This document shows positions 23,986-35,180 of a DNA stretch of 64,000 nucleotides, piece after piece. Under the pieces are notes generated by a model. That model saw nothing but the letters and a program-made list of their open reading frames with translations, was not told the origin of the DNA and did not search any database. Both the position numbers and the translations under genes were made by a program. The stretch comes from Prunus persica. Lineage: Eukaryota; Streptophyta; Magnoliopsida; Rosales; Rosaceae. The stretch is from NCBI RefSeq assembly GCF_000346465.2, contig NC_034011.1, positions 13,057,778 to 13,121,777 of the forward strand. The letters run 5' to 3'. The stretch's first letter is position 1. Each line of letters begins with the position of its first letter.

Positions 23986-24922
23986 ACTGAAATTACATTA
24001 TACTCTATGTGCTAACATACTTTCTCTTAAAAAAAAAACTCAAATGAATAATGTCATGCTATTGCACATACTAAGGTCAATAATTGACCACGTATAACTG
24101 TTTCGCAACTAAAAACATGCAATTGCATAAACTCAATACCCAAAATACATTCAAGTCCTAAACCAGAAAATAGGGTTCTTTGACATCTTACTTGATGTTT
24201 CCATACTTTCAAAGCCTCCTCCTTTCACTTCCTTTTGCCACCACCTCAAATTTCGTCGTTAACAGCCAAGGATCTTCAAAATCTTTACAACCACATTATT
24301 ATTACAAATCCATTCCCCTGCAAAATTTTAATTATATATCACACAATGCCAACAGCCCATACTAAATTACTTAAATCCCTCCAATTTGGTGACCATTTCA
24401 TCATGGAGGTTGGACCCACCATCAATTTGGTATCTGCATTTCAGTTTCGGGCAACTAGAGAGAAGAGTTGAGGACCTCAATTCTATTACCATTACCTTCT
24501 TGCAGATGCGTTTTGCCCAAGCACAGACAGGAGTTGCTAAGGATTGAATTTGGGCAAGCACAGAGAAGAGCTCCTGGAGGCGCTACGGATTGGATCGACT
24601 TCATGTACAGTTTCCTCTGGTGCTGTGACTTCTGTAAGCCCCCCTTCACTTCAGATGAAAGGGCTAAAGCCCGAGTCTCTACTGCTCCGAAAACTCAGTA
24701 TTCACAGAGGTAGACAGAAATGGGGTCTCACAGAGTCCTCTAGTTCCCTATGTTGTGTTCGATTTGGGAAACCAGAATGGAGCGGACTGGTCGCGTCTTC
24801 TTCTCCTCCAAACCTGCCTTTCTCTTTCCTCACATGCCACTCACATGCTGAATCACAATGGCTGAAGAGGTCATTAGGTCATTGAATCTCAGCCATCCTT
24901 TTTTAACATGGAACCTCAACCG
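23986..24922. other. Right interior of the composite element, no recognised gene
   Basis: ATGCAATTGCATAA occurs at about 24117. From about 24470 to 24860 the sequence is less AT-rich and has overlapping open frames of 60 to 113 codons (for example 24544-24885), but I recognise no family. It may be an exon of another captured gene, with a possible donor-like GTAAGCC at about 24634. Confidence 0.35.
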
Positions 24923-24981
24923 TTGGATAGCTGGCTGTACCGGTACAGCTGAGGCACCACAGAATTTTCCATCACTGTGAT

Positions 24982-26154
24982 ATAAATGAATGCAAGTAGC
25001 TAGTGCAGGCCAAACAAGGAAACACTAAAAACATGCACACGCGTATGAGGCATGTGGGATCAAAACAGCTAGCTATTCTTCTTTTCTTTTTCTTTTTTCA
25101 ATTAGCTTTTGCTATAAGTCAATCAGCGTGTGATGGTCTCTTGTTACTCCAGCACAACTTCCACAAACGATATTTATGAAAGATATTTGAAAATTTTCTT
25201 GCAGAACTGGGAAAGTACTATATCGGATGAATGAATGATTTGTGAGCATAGAAAAGTACTATATCGGATGAATGATTTGTGAGCATGGAATTAATAATGG
25301 GAGCTATACATTAACACATCTACCACGTGCTTATCTCGAGTTTGGCCATGTAAGTTCTTTGTGTCATTAACCCTTAATCAATTGTATATAGCTAAACATA
25401 AAACATGTTAAAATCGATTATCACTTTACTAGACAATATTTGGTCGCTAAGCATTTGGTCATTTGTCTAAATGTAATGTAATGACACGAGCAAAACCGAA
25501 GATTATTGGAGGAAATTGCTCTCAATCTCACGTAAGAAAAGGCTCTATTCCTAATCACACATTGATTAGAAACAGACAGCATCATTTCAAGCAGGTTCCA
25601 AAAGAATTCACGTCCCATAGAGAAATTTGGCTGAGCTTTGACCAAATACTTATGAACCCAAGCAAGGCCATATAATGGAATGACTGCATAAATATTAACA
25701 AGACCTTGTCGTTGATGTACCACGTAACCCAATCACACACAAACTCCTTGAGAATAAAACACACACATCATGAAGAGAGTAAGCAAACACACAAGAACAA
25801 AAAGATTTATAGTGTTCAACCTCATGCCTCCATCTTTTTGGTGAGCCACCAGAGAAATTCACTAGTATGTAAGAACAATTTTCGTTACAATCAACAACCC
25901 CCTTAGCTCTCACAAGAACCCTAACTCTGTTTTCTCTCTAAATTTCCCAACCTCTCTTTGGCTTGGCTAATTTAACATAACCCCAAAAGTCCTTTTTATA
26001 ATGCATAGGACTTGGGTTAAAAGTTAACTAGGAATAGGAAACTAAAACCCAATTTAATTAGGTTAAGGAACCCCAATAAAATAGGAAAGCCATGTCAAAA
26101 CTGCTGAAAAAAACCACATTCACCATGCGAACAAAATAAGGAAGAAGCTCCTCT
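24982..26154. other. Spacer left of element D, no firm feature
   Basis: There is no convincing gene. The stretch from about 25650 to 26100 read on the minus strand (stem of short phrases such as CTCTGGTGGCTCACC and TTGTGTGTTTGCTTACTC) has the style of a copia LTR end, but I see no clear primer-binding site or second LTR. Two short tandem phrases (GTACTATATCGGATGAATGA) occur at about 25215 and 25255. Confidence 0.4.
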
Positions 26155-26660
26155 CACTACTACATTTTACTCTTTGCGCGACGAATAACAAAACGTGGCG
26201 CAAAGTCTCATTTAGTCGCACTAATTTCAGCGCGACAAAAACTTCATCGCGCAGATTCCGTTGCGCGAAGATCGTGAAGAAAGCCTTTGCGCGACGAGGT
26301 ACAACCCTTCATCGCGCATTACTGTGCGACGGGTAAACCATCGTTCCACCAACGGTGTGGAGACGAAACAACTGTTCGTTGCACGTAAATTTACGTGACG
26401 AAAGGAATAGCGCGACGAAAACTAATTCGTCGCGCAAAACTTGTTCGGGAGACGTATATGTTCGTCGCAGAACTATTCGCGCGATGAGAAAGTTTTCGTT
26501 GCTCATATATTTGCGCGACGAAATCTGTCGACGCGCAAAACGTGTTTGCGAGACGTATGGTTTCGTCGCGCAAGAATTAAAAATAATAAAAAAGTTGACT
26601 TTTTATTTTTTTTTTGTTACATGTGGGTTTGCGCAACGAAATGTTTTCCGTCGCGCAAAA
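26155..26660. repeat. Left subterminal repeats of element D
   Basis: About a dozen copies of GCGCGACGAA-like or CGTCGCGCAA-like motifs alternate in orientation from 26175 to 26660. The same motifs fill the right subterminal region (35980-36640). They are the presumed binding sites of the PTTA protein encoded next to them. Confidence 0.92.
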
Positions 26661-26841
26661 ATAATATTACAATTTTTTTTTGTTTTTTTTTTATTTTTTT
26701 TATTTTTTTTAAATAAAATTGGTTTTTTTTTATTGATTAAACAATGAAATTGCAATAAAAATAAATTAGAATAAAATTTTGTTATAAAATAAAATAAATG
26801 TATTACAAATAAAATAAATGTTTATGATGAAAATAAATACA

Positions 26842-28653
26842 CTAATCAAATAATGAAGCAAAATCAACCGGGTCGTCGCCAGTATGCGGCTCGGAGGTCT
26901 GGGCGTCCACCGGGGCAGTGGTCTGGTGGGCATGCTCGGGGTGGACGGGCTGGGAGGTCGACGCACGAAACTGCGGGATCGGAAAGCCGCCCTGTGCGAA
27001 GGACTGTAGAATCACCAACATCTGACCCTGAAGCTCGGTCACCTGTGCTGTCAAAGCAGTCACCTGACTGTTTGACTGCGCCGATGAACGAGGTCTAGGT
27101 TCCCTCCGCCGGGCATTCCCCATCCCTCGAAAATATGTCCCCGGCCTCCTCCCGAGAGTCTGATCCAACGTCTCCGTCAAGATCTGAAATCCAGCATCCT
27201 GTGGAGGAGCCACAGACTCGATCGGAGTGTCGGGAGGAAGCTGGGAGGCGGACTCCTGAAGAACCAACTGGCTCCTCTCCACCATCGTCGTCTGTTGAAC
27301 ATAACATAAAATATAAATTAAAACATGCATATAAATTGAATGTGTAACATAAGAATTAAAATTAAATAATACTTACATGAAGGGACTCGGCCAACTCATT
27401 CCCGGGTCGAACATAAACGTCACCAAAGACGTCGATCTCTGGGAACTTGGACCCCTCCTAAATTGAACAAGAGAAGAAAAATATTAGTATGAAAAAAATA
27501 AATTAATAAAAATGACATTAAAAATGAAATATAAATTATGTGATTATTACCCGTCGCCGTGCATCTATCCTATACGAAAAGGGCCTGGAGCCAGAATGGT
27601 GGAGAAAGGTCTTCTTCTTCCTATTACCCTTATTCACTTGGGCTTTATTCTGTTATACAAAAAATGAAACGTATTAGTTAAAATATAAAAAATTAAATAA
27701 TAATGAAATAAAAAAATGAAATAAACATTAATAAGAAATAAGTAATAATTAAACAAATATTATTAAAAAAATACCACATATTCGGGCGCTTGAAAATGAG
27801 CGCAGAGCCACTCCCAACTATCCTCCCGCCCCTCAAGCTCCTTCGGGCAACCCTCCTGAAGAGCGACTTGCGGATCATCAAAGGCCTGAAAATGGTGGTG
27901 CAAGTCGCTCTTCCACTGCTTGTACCTCTCAGCGAAGAGTCTGTTGACGTACGCCAACGACTCTTCGTCGAGATTCTCCAAGTTATAGTTCGTCTGCAAT
28001 CAATTAATTAGATACGTTAAGTAATAGAAATATTTCACAATTTTAAAGAAAAATAATGAAAATGTAAGGTACATACCGACAACTGGCCGCGAACCTCCAC
28101 CTTGATCTCGTCAGGCATGACCCTCCAAGACTTCCATTGCATCGGGCAACGGGTCCGCATGACGTGGCCAATGTCGTAGGCCAAGGAGCTATGCAACTCC
28201 GCCGTCGGTGCAGCCCGATGGCGCTCGTCGTATCCGATGCTGATACGACTGTTGGTGACCCGGGTGACCTTCGCCGTCTTCAGCTGACGACACGGGCCCC
28301 GGGTGTTCTTCTTCGCTGCAAAGAAATAAGGTATTAATGTTAAATAAACAACATTGTCAAATTTCAATATAAAATTAACAATACAAAATGGTAGTTATAC
28401 CTGGCTGTGATCCCGAGGCACCAGTACCGTCGGTCGATGTCGTGTCGGTGGTGTCGGCGGGCCGATGCCGCCGCCTAGCACTAGCTGGCTGCGCGACGGA
28501 TGAAGCAGATGACGCAGGCGCCTGGGACAGCCCGGGACCAACCAGCACATGGTCCATCAAAGCTGGAGCAGTGGCAGCAGATGCCGACTGAGCCGGGGGA
28601 TCCGAACTCGGTGCAGTCATCATCGACCTACCACGTCTAATCAAGTCTGACAT
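26842..28653 (-). CDS. PTTA-type (Transposase_24) protein of element D, six exons, intact
   Basis: Exons on the minus strand are 28653-28401, 28315-28077, 27993-27775, 27649-27551, 27457-27377 and 27291-26842. All have GT-AG introns, and they sum to 1341 bases (446 residues plus TAG). The start is the ATG of MSDLIRRGRSMM; an earlier in-frame ATG is less likely. The N-terminal 85 residues are Ala/Ser/Pro-rich. Exons 2 to 5 make the PF03004 region (YDERHRAAPTAELHSSL, CPMQWKSWRVMPDEIKVEV, TFLHHSGSRPFSYRID). The last exon ends in a likely coiled coil (VTALTAQVTELQGQMLVILQ) and an acidic tail. Family members are thought to bind subterminal repeats and act with tnp2. No stop or frameshift is visible. 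The last exon is notably GC-rich compared with the introns. Confidence 0.88.
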
Positions 28654-28934
28654 CTGCACATATAATTTCATTAAGAATTTAAACTAATTAATTAAAAGCA
28701 TAGCATGACCTAGGGTTTGGAATTTTGGAGTATCCGGGACTCCGATGAACGATCGGTAGAATCCTAAACGATCCTAGAAACACAAAGGTACAACTACGTG
28801 AGTTTGAGTTCGATCCAACGGTCCGAACATATCAAACCTGGAAGTCGCACAATAGGCAAAATCCGATCAAGACTCAAACGGTAACCAAATTCAAATCCGA
28901 GCAAACCTACGCGCTCAAAACACTTTCTTTCCGC

Positions 28935-29290
28935 CTAAATTTTGGGATTTAGGGTTTAGCGGGAGTCTGAAAGTGAAGGGTTTGGGCTTTTGCGCGACGA
29001 AGACAGTTAATGTCACGCAAGGTTCTCCTTGCGCGACTGAAAGAAATATATTCGTCGCGCAAACCACTGTCGTTCCGCCAAAATTTTGGGATTTAGGGTT
29101 TAGCGGGAGGCTGAAACTGAAGGGTTTGTGCTTTTGCGCGACGAAGACAGTTCACGTTGCGCTAGAAGAACCTTGCGCGACGGAAAATAAAATATTCGTC
29201 GCGCAAACCACTGTCGTTCCGCCAAAATTTTGGGATTTAGGGTTTAGCGGGAGGCTGAAATTCTGAAGGGTCTGTGCCTTTTGCGCGACG
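28935..29290. repeat. Tandem repeat, about 143-bp unit, in element D
   Basis: Units start with AAATTTTGGGATTTAGGG at about 28937, 29081 and 29224 and include GTTTAGCGGGAG and a pair of GCGCGACGAA/CGTCGCGCAA motifs. The terminal-type motifs therefore multiplied inside the element upstream of the PTTA gene. Confidence 0.88.
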
Positions 29291-29765
29291 AAGAGTTAAA
29301 CGTCGCGCAAGAATCGCCAACGAGTGTGTGCCTTTTGTGCGACGAATACAATAAACGTCGCGCAAGGTTCGCTCAGAACGAGAATTGTCCGTGTCTTTTG
29401 TGTGACGAATATTTGTTGTTCGTCGCGCGAGTTCAACATTTTGATTCGGTTGAAAATTTCACTAAGTGTTCAAAGGGGATGGAGGGGTGAAATGTGTGGC
29501 CCATATTGCGCGACGAACAGAAAATTTATACGTCGCGCAATCTTGTTCACTTTCACTTTGCGCGACGCATATTTGTTGTTCGTCGCGCTAGTTCAAGATT
29601 TTGATATTTGAAATTTTCACTAAGTGTTCAAAGGGGATGGAGGGGTGAAATGTGTGGCCCAGATTGCGCGACTAACAGAGGATGTATCCGTCGCGCAATC
29701 TTTTTCACTTTCACTTTGCGCGACGGATATGTTTTATTCATCACGCAAAACCTAAAGCCTACAAT
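29291..29765. repeat. Further GCGCGACGAA-type repeats with a duplicated 160-bp block
   Basis: The phrase CACTAAGTGTTCAAAGGGGA occurs at about 29460 and 29619, each followed by GGAGGGGTGAAATGTGTGGC and a GCGCGAC/CGTCGCGCA pair. Short open frames here are by-products of the repeats. Confidence 0.85.
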
Positions 29766-29816
29766 AAACCCTAAACCCTAACCCCTAAGCCCTAAACCCT
29801 AAACCCTAAAATAGTT
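29766..29816. repeat. Telomere-like CCCTAAA tract
   Basis: About six units of CCCTAAA, some with one-base changes, lie between the repeat block and the following duplication. This is the plant telomere repeat in reverse orientation, inside a transposon. Confidence 0.85.
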
Positions 29817-30400
29817 TCAATGATCCAACCGGCAAACTTATTTTTTTATACTTGGAGATCGTATACGCCAAAAATCAAAAAGACCAAACATTCAGATATC
29901 AGGGAACGGGACAAAATATTTCGACGGTTATAAATGAAAAGTCATGATTTAACGGTTATTTTAACTCCGATTTTGATCATTTTTTACAGCACATTTGTTG
30001 ACCCTATATGAATACAATGACTGAATTTGATCTTCAATTTCAGATTTTTACACTAGGGGATACCACATAAACGTTAAGTTACATTTTCACAAATGTATGA
30101 ACAAATTTTAGGGGTTTTGGTGAATATATGATTTTGATAGCCCACGCAGTCTACGAAACTAGTTTCAGTCATCCAGCCGTCAAACTTGTTGTTTTATACT
30201 TCGAGATCATAGACAGCAAAAATCGGACAAAACAAACATTCAGAGATTAAGTAACGGGGTAAAACTTTTCGACGGTTCTAAATAAAAAGTGATGATTGAA
30301 CGGTTAGTTTAACTCCGATATTGATGATTTTTTGCAGCTATAGTCCTTCACTCCATATGAATACAATGAACTAATTCGATCGCCAATTTTAAATATATAT
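29812..30400. repeat. Diverged direct repeat of about 240 bp
   Basis: The block at about 29815-30060 (GTTTCAATGATCCAACCGGC, AACATTCAGATATCAG, TTTCGACGGTTATAAATG) recurs at about 30162-30400 with roughly 80 percent identity by eye (GTTTCAGTCATCCAGCCGTC, AACATTCAGAGATTAAG, TTTCGACGGTTCTAAATA). No coding frame is conserved between copies. Confidence 0.8.
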
Positions 30401-30435
30401 GTGTGTATATATTATATTATAACGTTACCCTAATG

Positions 30436-30590
30436 TATATTTGCGCGACGAAGGGCCCCTTATCGTCGCGCAAAAAGACCATACTCGACGGAAGTATATT
30501 TTGTCGCGCAGTGTTGTCACTTTACGCGACGAATATATATGCGTCGCGCAAACTATGAGCGACGAGGTATATTCGTCGCGCAAACTTTAC
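30436..30590. repeat. Internal GCGCGACGAA/CGTCGCGCAA cluster of element D
   Basis: At least six copies of the terminal-type motif in alternating orientation lie mid-element, 4 kb from the nearest terminus. Confidence 0.88.
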
Positions 30591-30599
30591 AATTCAAAT

Positions 30600-31231
30600 A
30601 TCTAATATAGCTACAATTCAAATATCATTAACTCCTAAGTCCATCAAATTTCAAATTCAACATCTATATATTGTTATTATGTAATTAAAGTGCTACACAT
30701 GTAAAATAAAAATAAGAGCTCAAAATCGAACCAAATCAAATCATATATGGTTCGGTTTGATTTTAAATATTTTGTTTTCTTCATCAAAACGAAACTAAAT
30801 TGATAATTAAGATTTGAATCGACCGATTTTATCGGTTTGACTAGATTGATGCCACTAATCATGAACTAAAGTGAAGAAAAATAAGTGGCACACAGATAAT
30901 ATTGGAGAAATAACTTATATTTTTTGTTTAAACATGAAGAAATAACTATATCTCAAAAGAAAAAAATAATAATTGAAGAGTTAAAGACATGAATAAATAA
31001 ATAAATAAAAATCAATCAACAAGCATGGGGTCGTAATAAGTACTGACTAAAGTATTGACTCTTCATTTTCCCTTCAAAAAAAAGTAATGGCCCTTCTGTT
31101 GATTGAAATAATTAGATTCCTTTTCGAGCTTAGTGATCTATATCAACTCCGTCTAACATGCTTCCTTAAAACTCGTTCAAGCTTTTGATTTTGAACACAT
31201 CTCTCAATCAAGCTTTTGAGTTAATTCAGCC
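30600..31231. other. Element D interior left of the B3 fragment
   Basis: There is no gene. The sequence is AT-rich, and the part from about 31000 to 31231 reads like the promoter and leader of the captured B3 gene, since it runs without a visible break into the ATG. The left capture boundary cannot be fixed from this copy alone. Confidence 0.4.
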
Positions 31232-31328
31232 ATGGCTTCTCTTCATGACACTCCAACATCTTCAGCTCCCATACCCTACTTCTTCAAGATCATTCTAGAT
31301 GACACTTCTAAAAACATCAGAATTGTAA

Positions 31329-31378
<50 letters not shown>

Positions 31379-31497
31379 GCTAAGAATGTTTTCTGATTAT
31401 TGAAATATTCATTTCTTTTGTTATTTTTATTGAAGCTTTAACTTGTTCTGTTCTGCAGAAAATTCCAATGAAGTTTGTGATGAAATATGGAGAATGA
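31232..31497 (+). pseudogene. Captured B3-domain (VRN1/REM-like) transcription factor fragment
   Basis: The ATG at 31232 starts MASLHDTPTSSAPIPYFFKI, followed by ILDDTSKNIRI and a splice donor at 31325. After an intron with a (CT)n tract, an acceptor at 31458 leads to KIPMKFVMKYGE (31459-31494). This matches the start of a plant B3 domain of the VRN1/REM type (FFKI...L..IPMKFV.KYG). The host sequence ends right there: a TGA at 31495-31497 follows and the next sequence belongs to the element. The fragment covers exon 1 and the first few codons of exon 2, with probable upstream sequence from about 31000. It runs opposite to the element genes. It lacks most of the B3 fold and cannot bind DNA as such. 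Confidence 0.8.
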
Positions 31498-31589
31498 ATA
31501 CACAACTACATATGGACAACTACATATATTCAAAGATTTGTATTACACAAAATGAATACACTAACATAATAAATTTACAAATAAATTCA

Positions 31590-34500
31590 TTATTCATCAT
31601 CTGAACTATAATAACTTTCGTTATCGTCGCTATCATCACTCTCGGTCTCCCAATCTTCTTCCTCCTCCTTCTCTATAACGGCATCATCAGCGTTGCTAGG
31701 GCCCACTGCAACATCGTATCGGGGAAGATCACCGAGGTCAATTGTAATTGACTGAATCGGTATTTCGACTGAAGACACTCCTTCTATTTGAAACGGTTCT
31801 TGTATAACATTTGTATCTCGAAGTGTTTCCGCATCATTTTCCATTGAAGATTCTAAACATTGGTCAGCCACATTGTCAACGTCGTTCTCACTTGGGTCTA
31901 GTTCTGGTATATCATACACGTTCCTATGATCCATCTTCTGCACAACTTTCCACCCGTTCCCGGCTTTAGGGTCATCTAGATACACAATTTGGGATGCCAT
32001 GTTTGCCAAAATGTACGGGTCGTCATCATACCAAGTTCTGTTAATGTTCACAGACAGTACTCCATGGTCGATTTTAACGCTTCCCGCCCTATTTGGGTTG
32101 GTATCGAACCATCGACACTTAAACATGATGACTTGGTATCGATCTTTGTAAAGCAATTGCACGACAGTTGTCAGTTTGCCATAGAAATCAATGTCCGTAC
32201 TTTCGCCTCCACCTGGGACATAGACACCGCTGTTTTGCGTACACAACTTGTCATCTCGTGCGGCCCCCAAAAATTTGACGCCGTTATCATTACAACCCGA
32301 GAACAATTCAGCGCGAATTGGGCCGAACGCTAAGTTATATAACTCATCACTGTAAGTGGGGAAATTTGATGATTTCAATTTATTCACCTAATAGTATACA
32401 AAACCATTTACATGTTAGTATGACAAAATTAAATACTACAATTTATATTTGTCAATTACAAAACACTTATAACTTACAGAATCCAAAAACCATTGTGGAA
32501 ATAATTCACGGTGTTTCCGGGCAACCAAATGTGATGGATGTTCTCGCTTCATCTCTGTTCATGCTCATCTAAGTAGGCCATTATCTCATCACAATTGTTC
32601 AGTACGAACCAATGCGCTACCTCCATGTCATTTCTAGAAAACGACTCTCCTCGTCCAGGATCTCCAAATGGTCGTGCGCTTTGGGCAAAAACAGAAAGTT
32701 TTTCATTTCTCATACCTCCGTCATTATTGCATTGAGGACGATTGAAAACCGTCTCCACACCTTTTAAATACATTCCACAGAAAGTAAGCGACTCATATTG
32801 AACCCAAGCCTCTATAATTGATCCTTCAGGCTTTGCCCTGTTGCGTACACTTTTTTTCAGCTCTCCGAGAAGCCTGCCAAAATAAAACGATATGATACAA
32901 ATTAGCAAAGTGTCGATAATGATGCATACACAAATGATAAAGATTATATACCTTTCTATTGGATACATCCAGCGATAGTTGACAGGACCAGCAAGCAATG
33001 CCTCTTCTGGCAAGTGAACCATCACGTGCATCATACTTGTAAAGAAAGCTAGAGGAAATATCATCTCAAACTTGCATTGGACTTGGACAATGTCAGGGCG
33101 CAACTGAAACATGTCTGTCCTTCGCAATGTTTTTGCCGTCAGTTGGGAAAAAAATCTGGATAACAACATGATTGGCTTCACCACATCTTCCGGCAGTAGG
33201 TGTCGAATACCCACAGGAAGTAGGCGTTGCATAAACACATGGCAGTCATGGCTCTTAAGTCCAGTAAATTTACCCCCATCGACATGTACGCAACGTGCGA
33301 TATTAGAAGCATACCCATCGGGAAATTTGATAGACGATACAAACTTTAGAAACTCTTTTTTGTCATTCGGTTTCATAGAAAAGAATGCAAGATCCCTTCT
33401 AGCTTTATCACTGTCCCTATTCATCCACAAACCCCTTCGTATGCCCATTCTTTCCAAATCAAGACGAGCTTTGATCGTGTCCTTCGTCTTCCCCTCGATA
33501 TCTAGAATCGTGCCCACCAATGTGTTGAATACATTTTTCTCAACATGCATCACATCTAGATTGTGCCTCAATTTCAGTTTCGACCAATATGGGAGCTCAA
33601 AAAACATAGGCTTGTGCGTCCAGTTCAAATGTGTAGAAGGTCTGGTCCGACTAACTGTTTTCCCGAACGGAGCAAAATCCAAACGGTTCAGCTGTTCCAA
33701 GATCTCATCACGGGACCATTCTCTAGGTCTGAGGCGACGCTCTGTGTTCCCGTCGAACTCTTTATCTTTTTCTCGCCACTCGTGGTCCCATGGCAACCAT
33801 CTCCGATGACCAAGGTAACAAAATTTTCCCACGTGCCAACCAGAAGTTACATCTTCCTTGCATACAGGACATGCCATATAACCCTTTGTGCTCCACCCAG
33901 AAACCATTGCATATGCTGGAAAATCATTCACAGTCCACATAACTGCTGCTCGCAAAGTGAACATCCTCCCAGTTGATTTATCGTACGTGCGAACACCATT
34001 TGTCCATAAATCCTTCAGCTCATCAACCAGAGGCCTTAAGTACACATCAATTGACCTGCCTGGATCCTCAGTTATCAAAACAGTCATCATCATGTATTCT
34101 TTTTTCATGCATTTCCAAGGCGGCAAATTATATGGGAATGCGAAAATCGGCCAAGTGCTGTGGTGTTGGTTTAGAACCCCATACGGATTGAATCCGTCAG
34201 TGGCAAGTCCCAATCTAACATTTCGGGGATCAGCAGCAAACTCGAGGAACGTTCGATCGAACTCTTTCCATGCTTCCCCATCTGCAGGATGCCGCATCAC
34301 ATCATCGTCTACCCATTTTTCCTTATGCCATCTCATGTCTGTGGCAGTATGCGTCGACATATACAATCGCTGCAACCTAGGTTTAAGGGGCAGATAACGC
34401 ATGACTTTTTGTGGTATCTTAGTCGTTCTATTCTGGGATGTCATTTCGAACCTCGACTCATTACATATAGGGCATGTATCCAACGTTTCATGCTCTTTGT

Positions 34501-35180
34501 AGAATAACATGCAATTGTTTTTGCAAGCGTGGATTTTTTCATAACCCAATCCAAGACCAAGCAACACCTTCTGTGCATGTTTATGGTCTTTGGGCAAACA
34601 ATTGTCCATCGGAAGCATTCTCTTGAAAACCCCCAAAAAGTAATCGAAACACAAGTTCGACATACGATACTTTATTTTTCCGTGCATTAGCTCCACAATG
34701 GCAGTGAGAACGGAAAAGCTCTCGCACCTCGGGTATAACTCTTGGTTGGCATTTTTTAACAGTTTTTCATACTGTTCAAACTCCGCACTGTCTATTGGTG
34801 TAGGCACGTCATCTTCCCCTTCCTGATTGATGTTGGTCGATGCGAATGGAAAAGCATCCTGTATAATACACATGACTTGATCATTAGGATCCACAATAGG
34901 TTCAACATTGTCCACTCTTGGGGCATTTGAAGACGAAGCATGGTCTACTTGTTCGCCGTAAAGGTTCCAAATGCTATATGTTTCAATCATTCCATTCCTT
35001 ACTAAATGAAATCCAACATTTTCAATTGTCTCCCACAACATGTTGTTACACCTCCTACAAGGACAACGGATTCTAGTTGCACCCGGGTTGTGTCTACGTG
35101 CAAACTCAATAAAATCCTCGATTTCATCCAAGTATTCGTCTGCGCATCTATTCGGGTTCTGTATCCACCTCCTGCTCATA
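31590..35180 (-). pseudogene. tnp2-type CACTA transposase of element D, one apparent frameshift
   Basis: Exons on the minus strand are 35180-32952, 32873-32478 and 32387-31590. The start is MSRRWIQNP. Domain order is transposase-associated (IRCPCRRCNNMLW), a Cys-pair zone (ICNESRFE), Transposase_21 (LATDGFNPYG, YNLPPWKCMKKEYMM, WTVNDFPAY, CPVCKED), DUF4218 (LKSHDCHVFMQRLLPVG, NYRWMYPIER), then DUF4216 (FKCRWFDTNPN, YLDDPKAGNGWKVV) and a long acidic tail (EKEEEEDWETESDDSDDNE). Intron 1 is 78 bases, a multiple of three and free of stops, so an unspliced reading stays open. Just before the end of exon 2, near 32549-32560, one base appears missing: the frame reads DEHEQR and stops, while the next frame continues MKREHPSHLVARKH. 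That would remove the C-terminal DUF4216 part. An assembly error is an alternative. Confidence 0.88.
32874..32951 (-). other. 78-base in-frame intron in element D tnp2
   Basis: On the minus strand the segment begins GTATATAATC and ends TTTTGGCAG. Removing it joins ATAGAAAG to GCTTCTCGG and restores the family sequence PIER-LLGELKK. If kept, it adds 26 mostly hydrophobic residues without a stop. Confidence 0.8.

Noticed and set aside
24544..24885. 113-codon plus-strand frame in the composite element
   Set aside because: No family recognised, overlapping frames equally open, and no clear splice or start context; kept only as an unassigned stretch.
25640..26150. Copia LTR on the minus strand
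   Set aside because: Style is similar, but no paired LTR, primer-binding site or target duplication could be found, so it was not called as an element.
26355..26747. 130-codon open frame in the left end of element D
   Set aside because: It reads through subterminal repeats with RRAK/RDE-like repetition produced by the GCGCGACGAA motif and does not resemble a protein family.
33111..34397. Long plus-strand open frames opposite element D tnp2
   Set aside because: They are antisense shadows of the tnp2 gene, with no family resemblance of their own.
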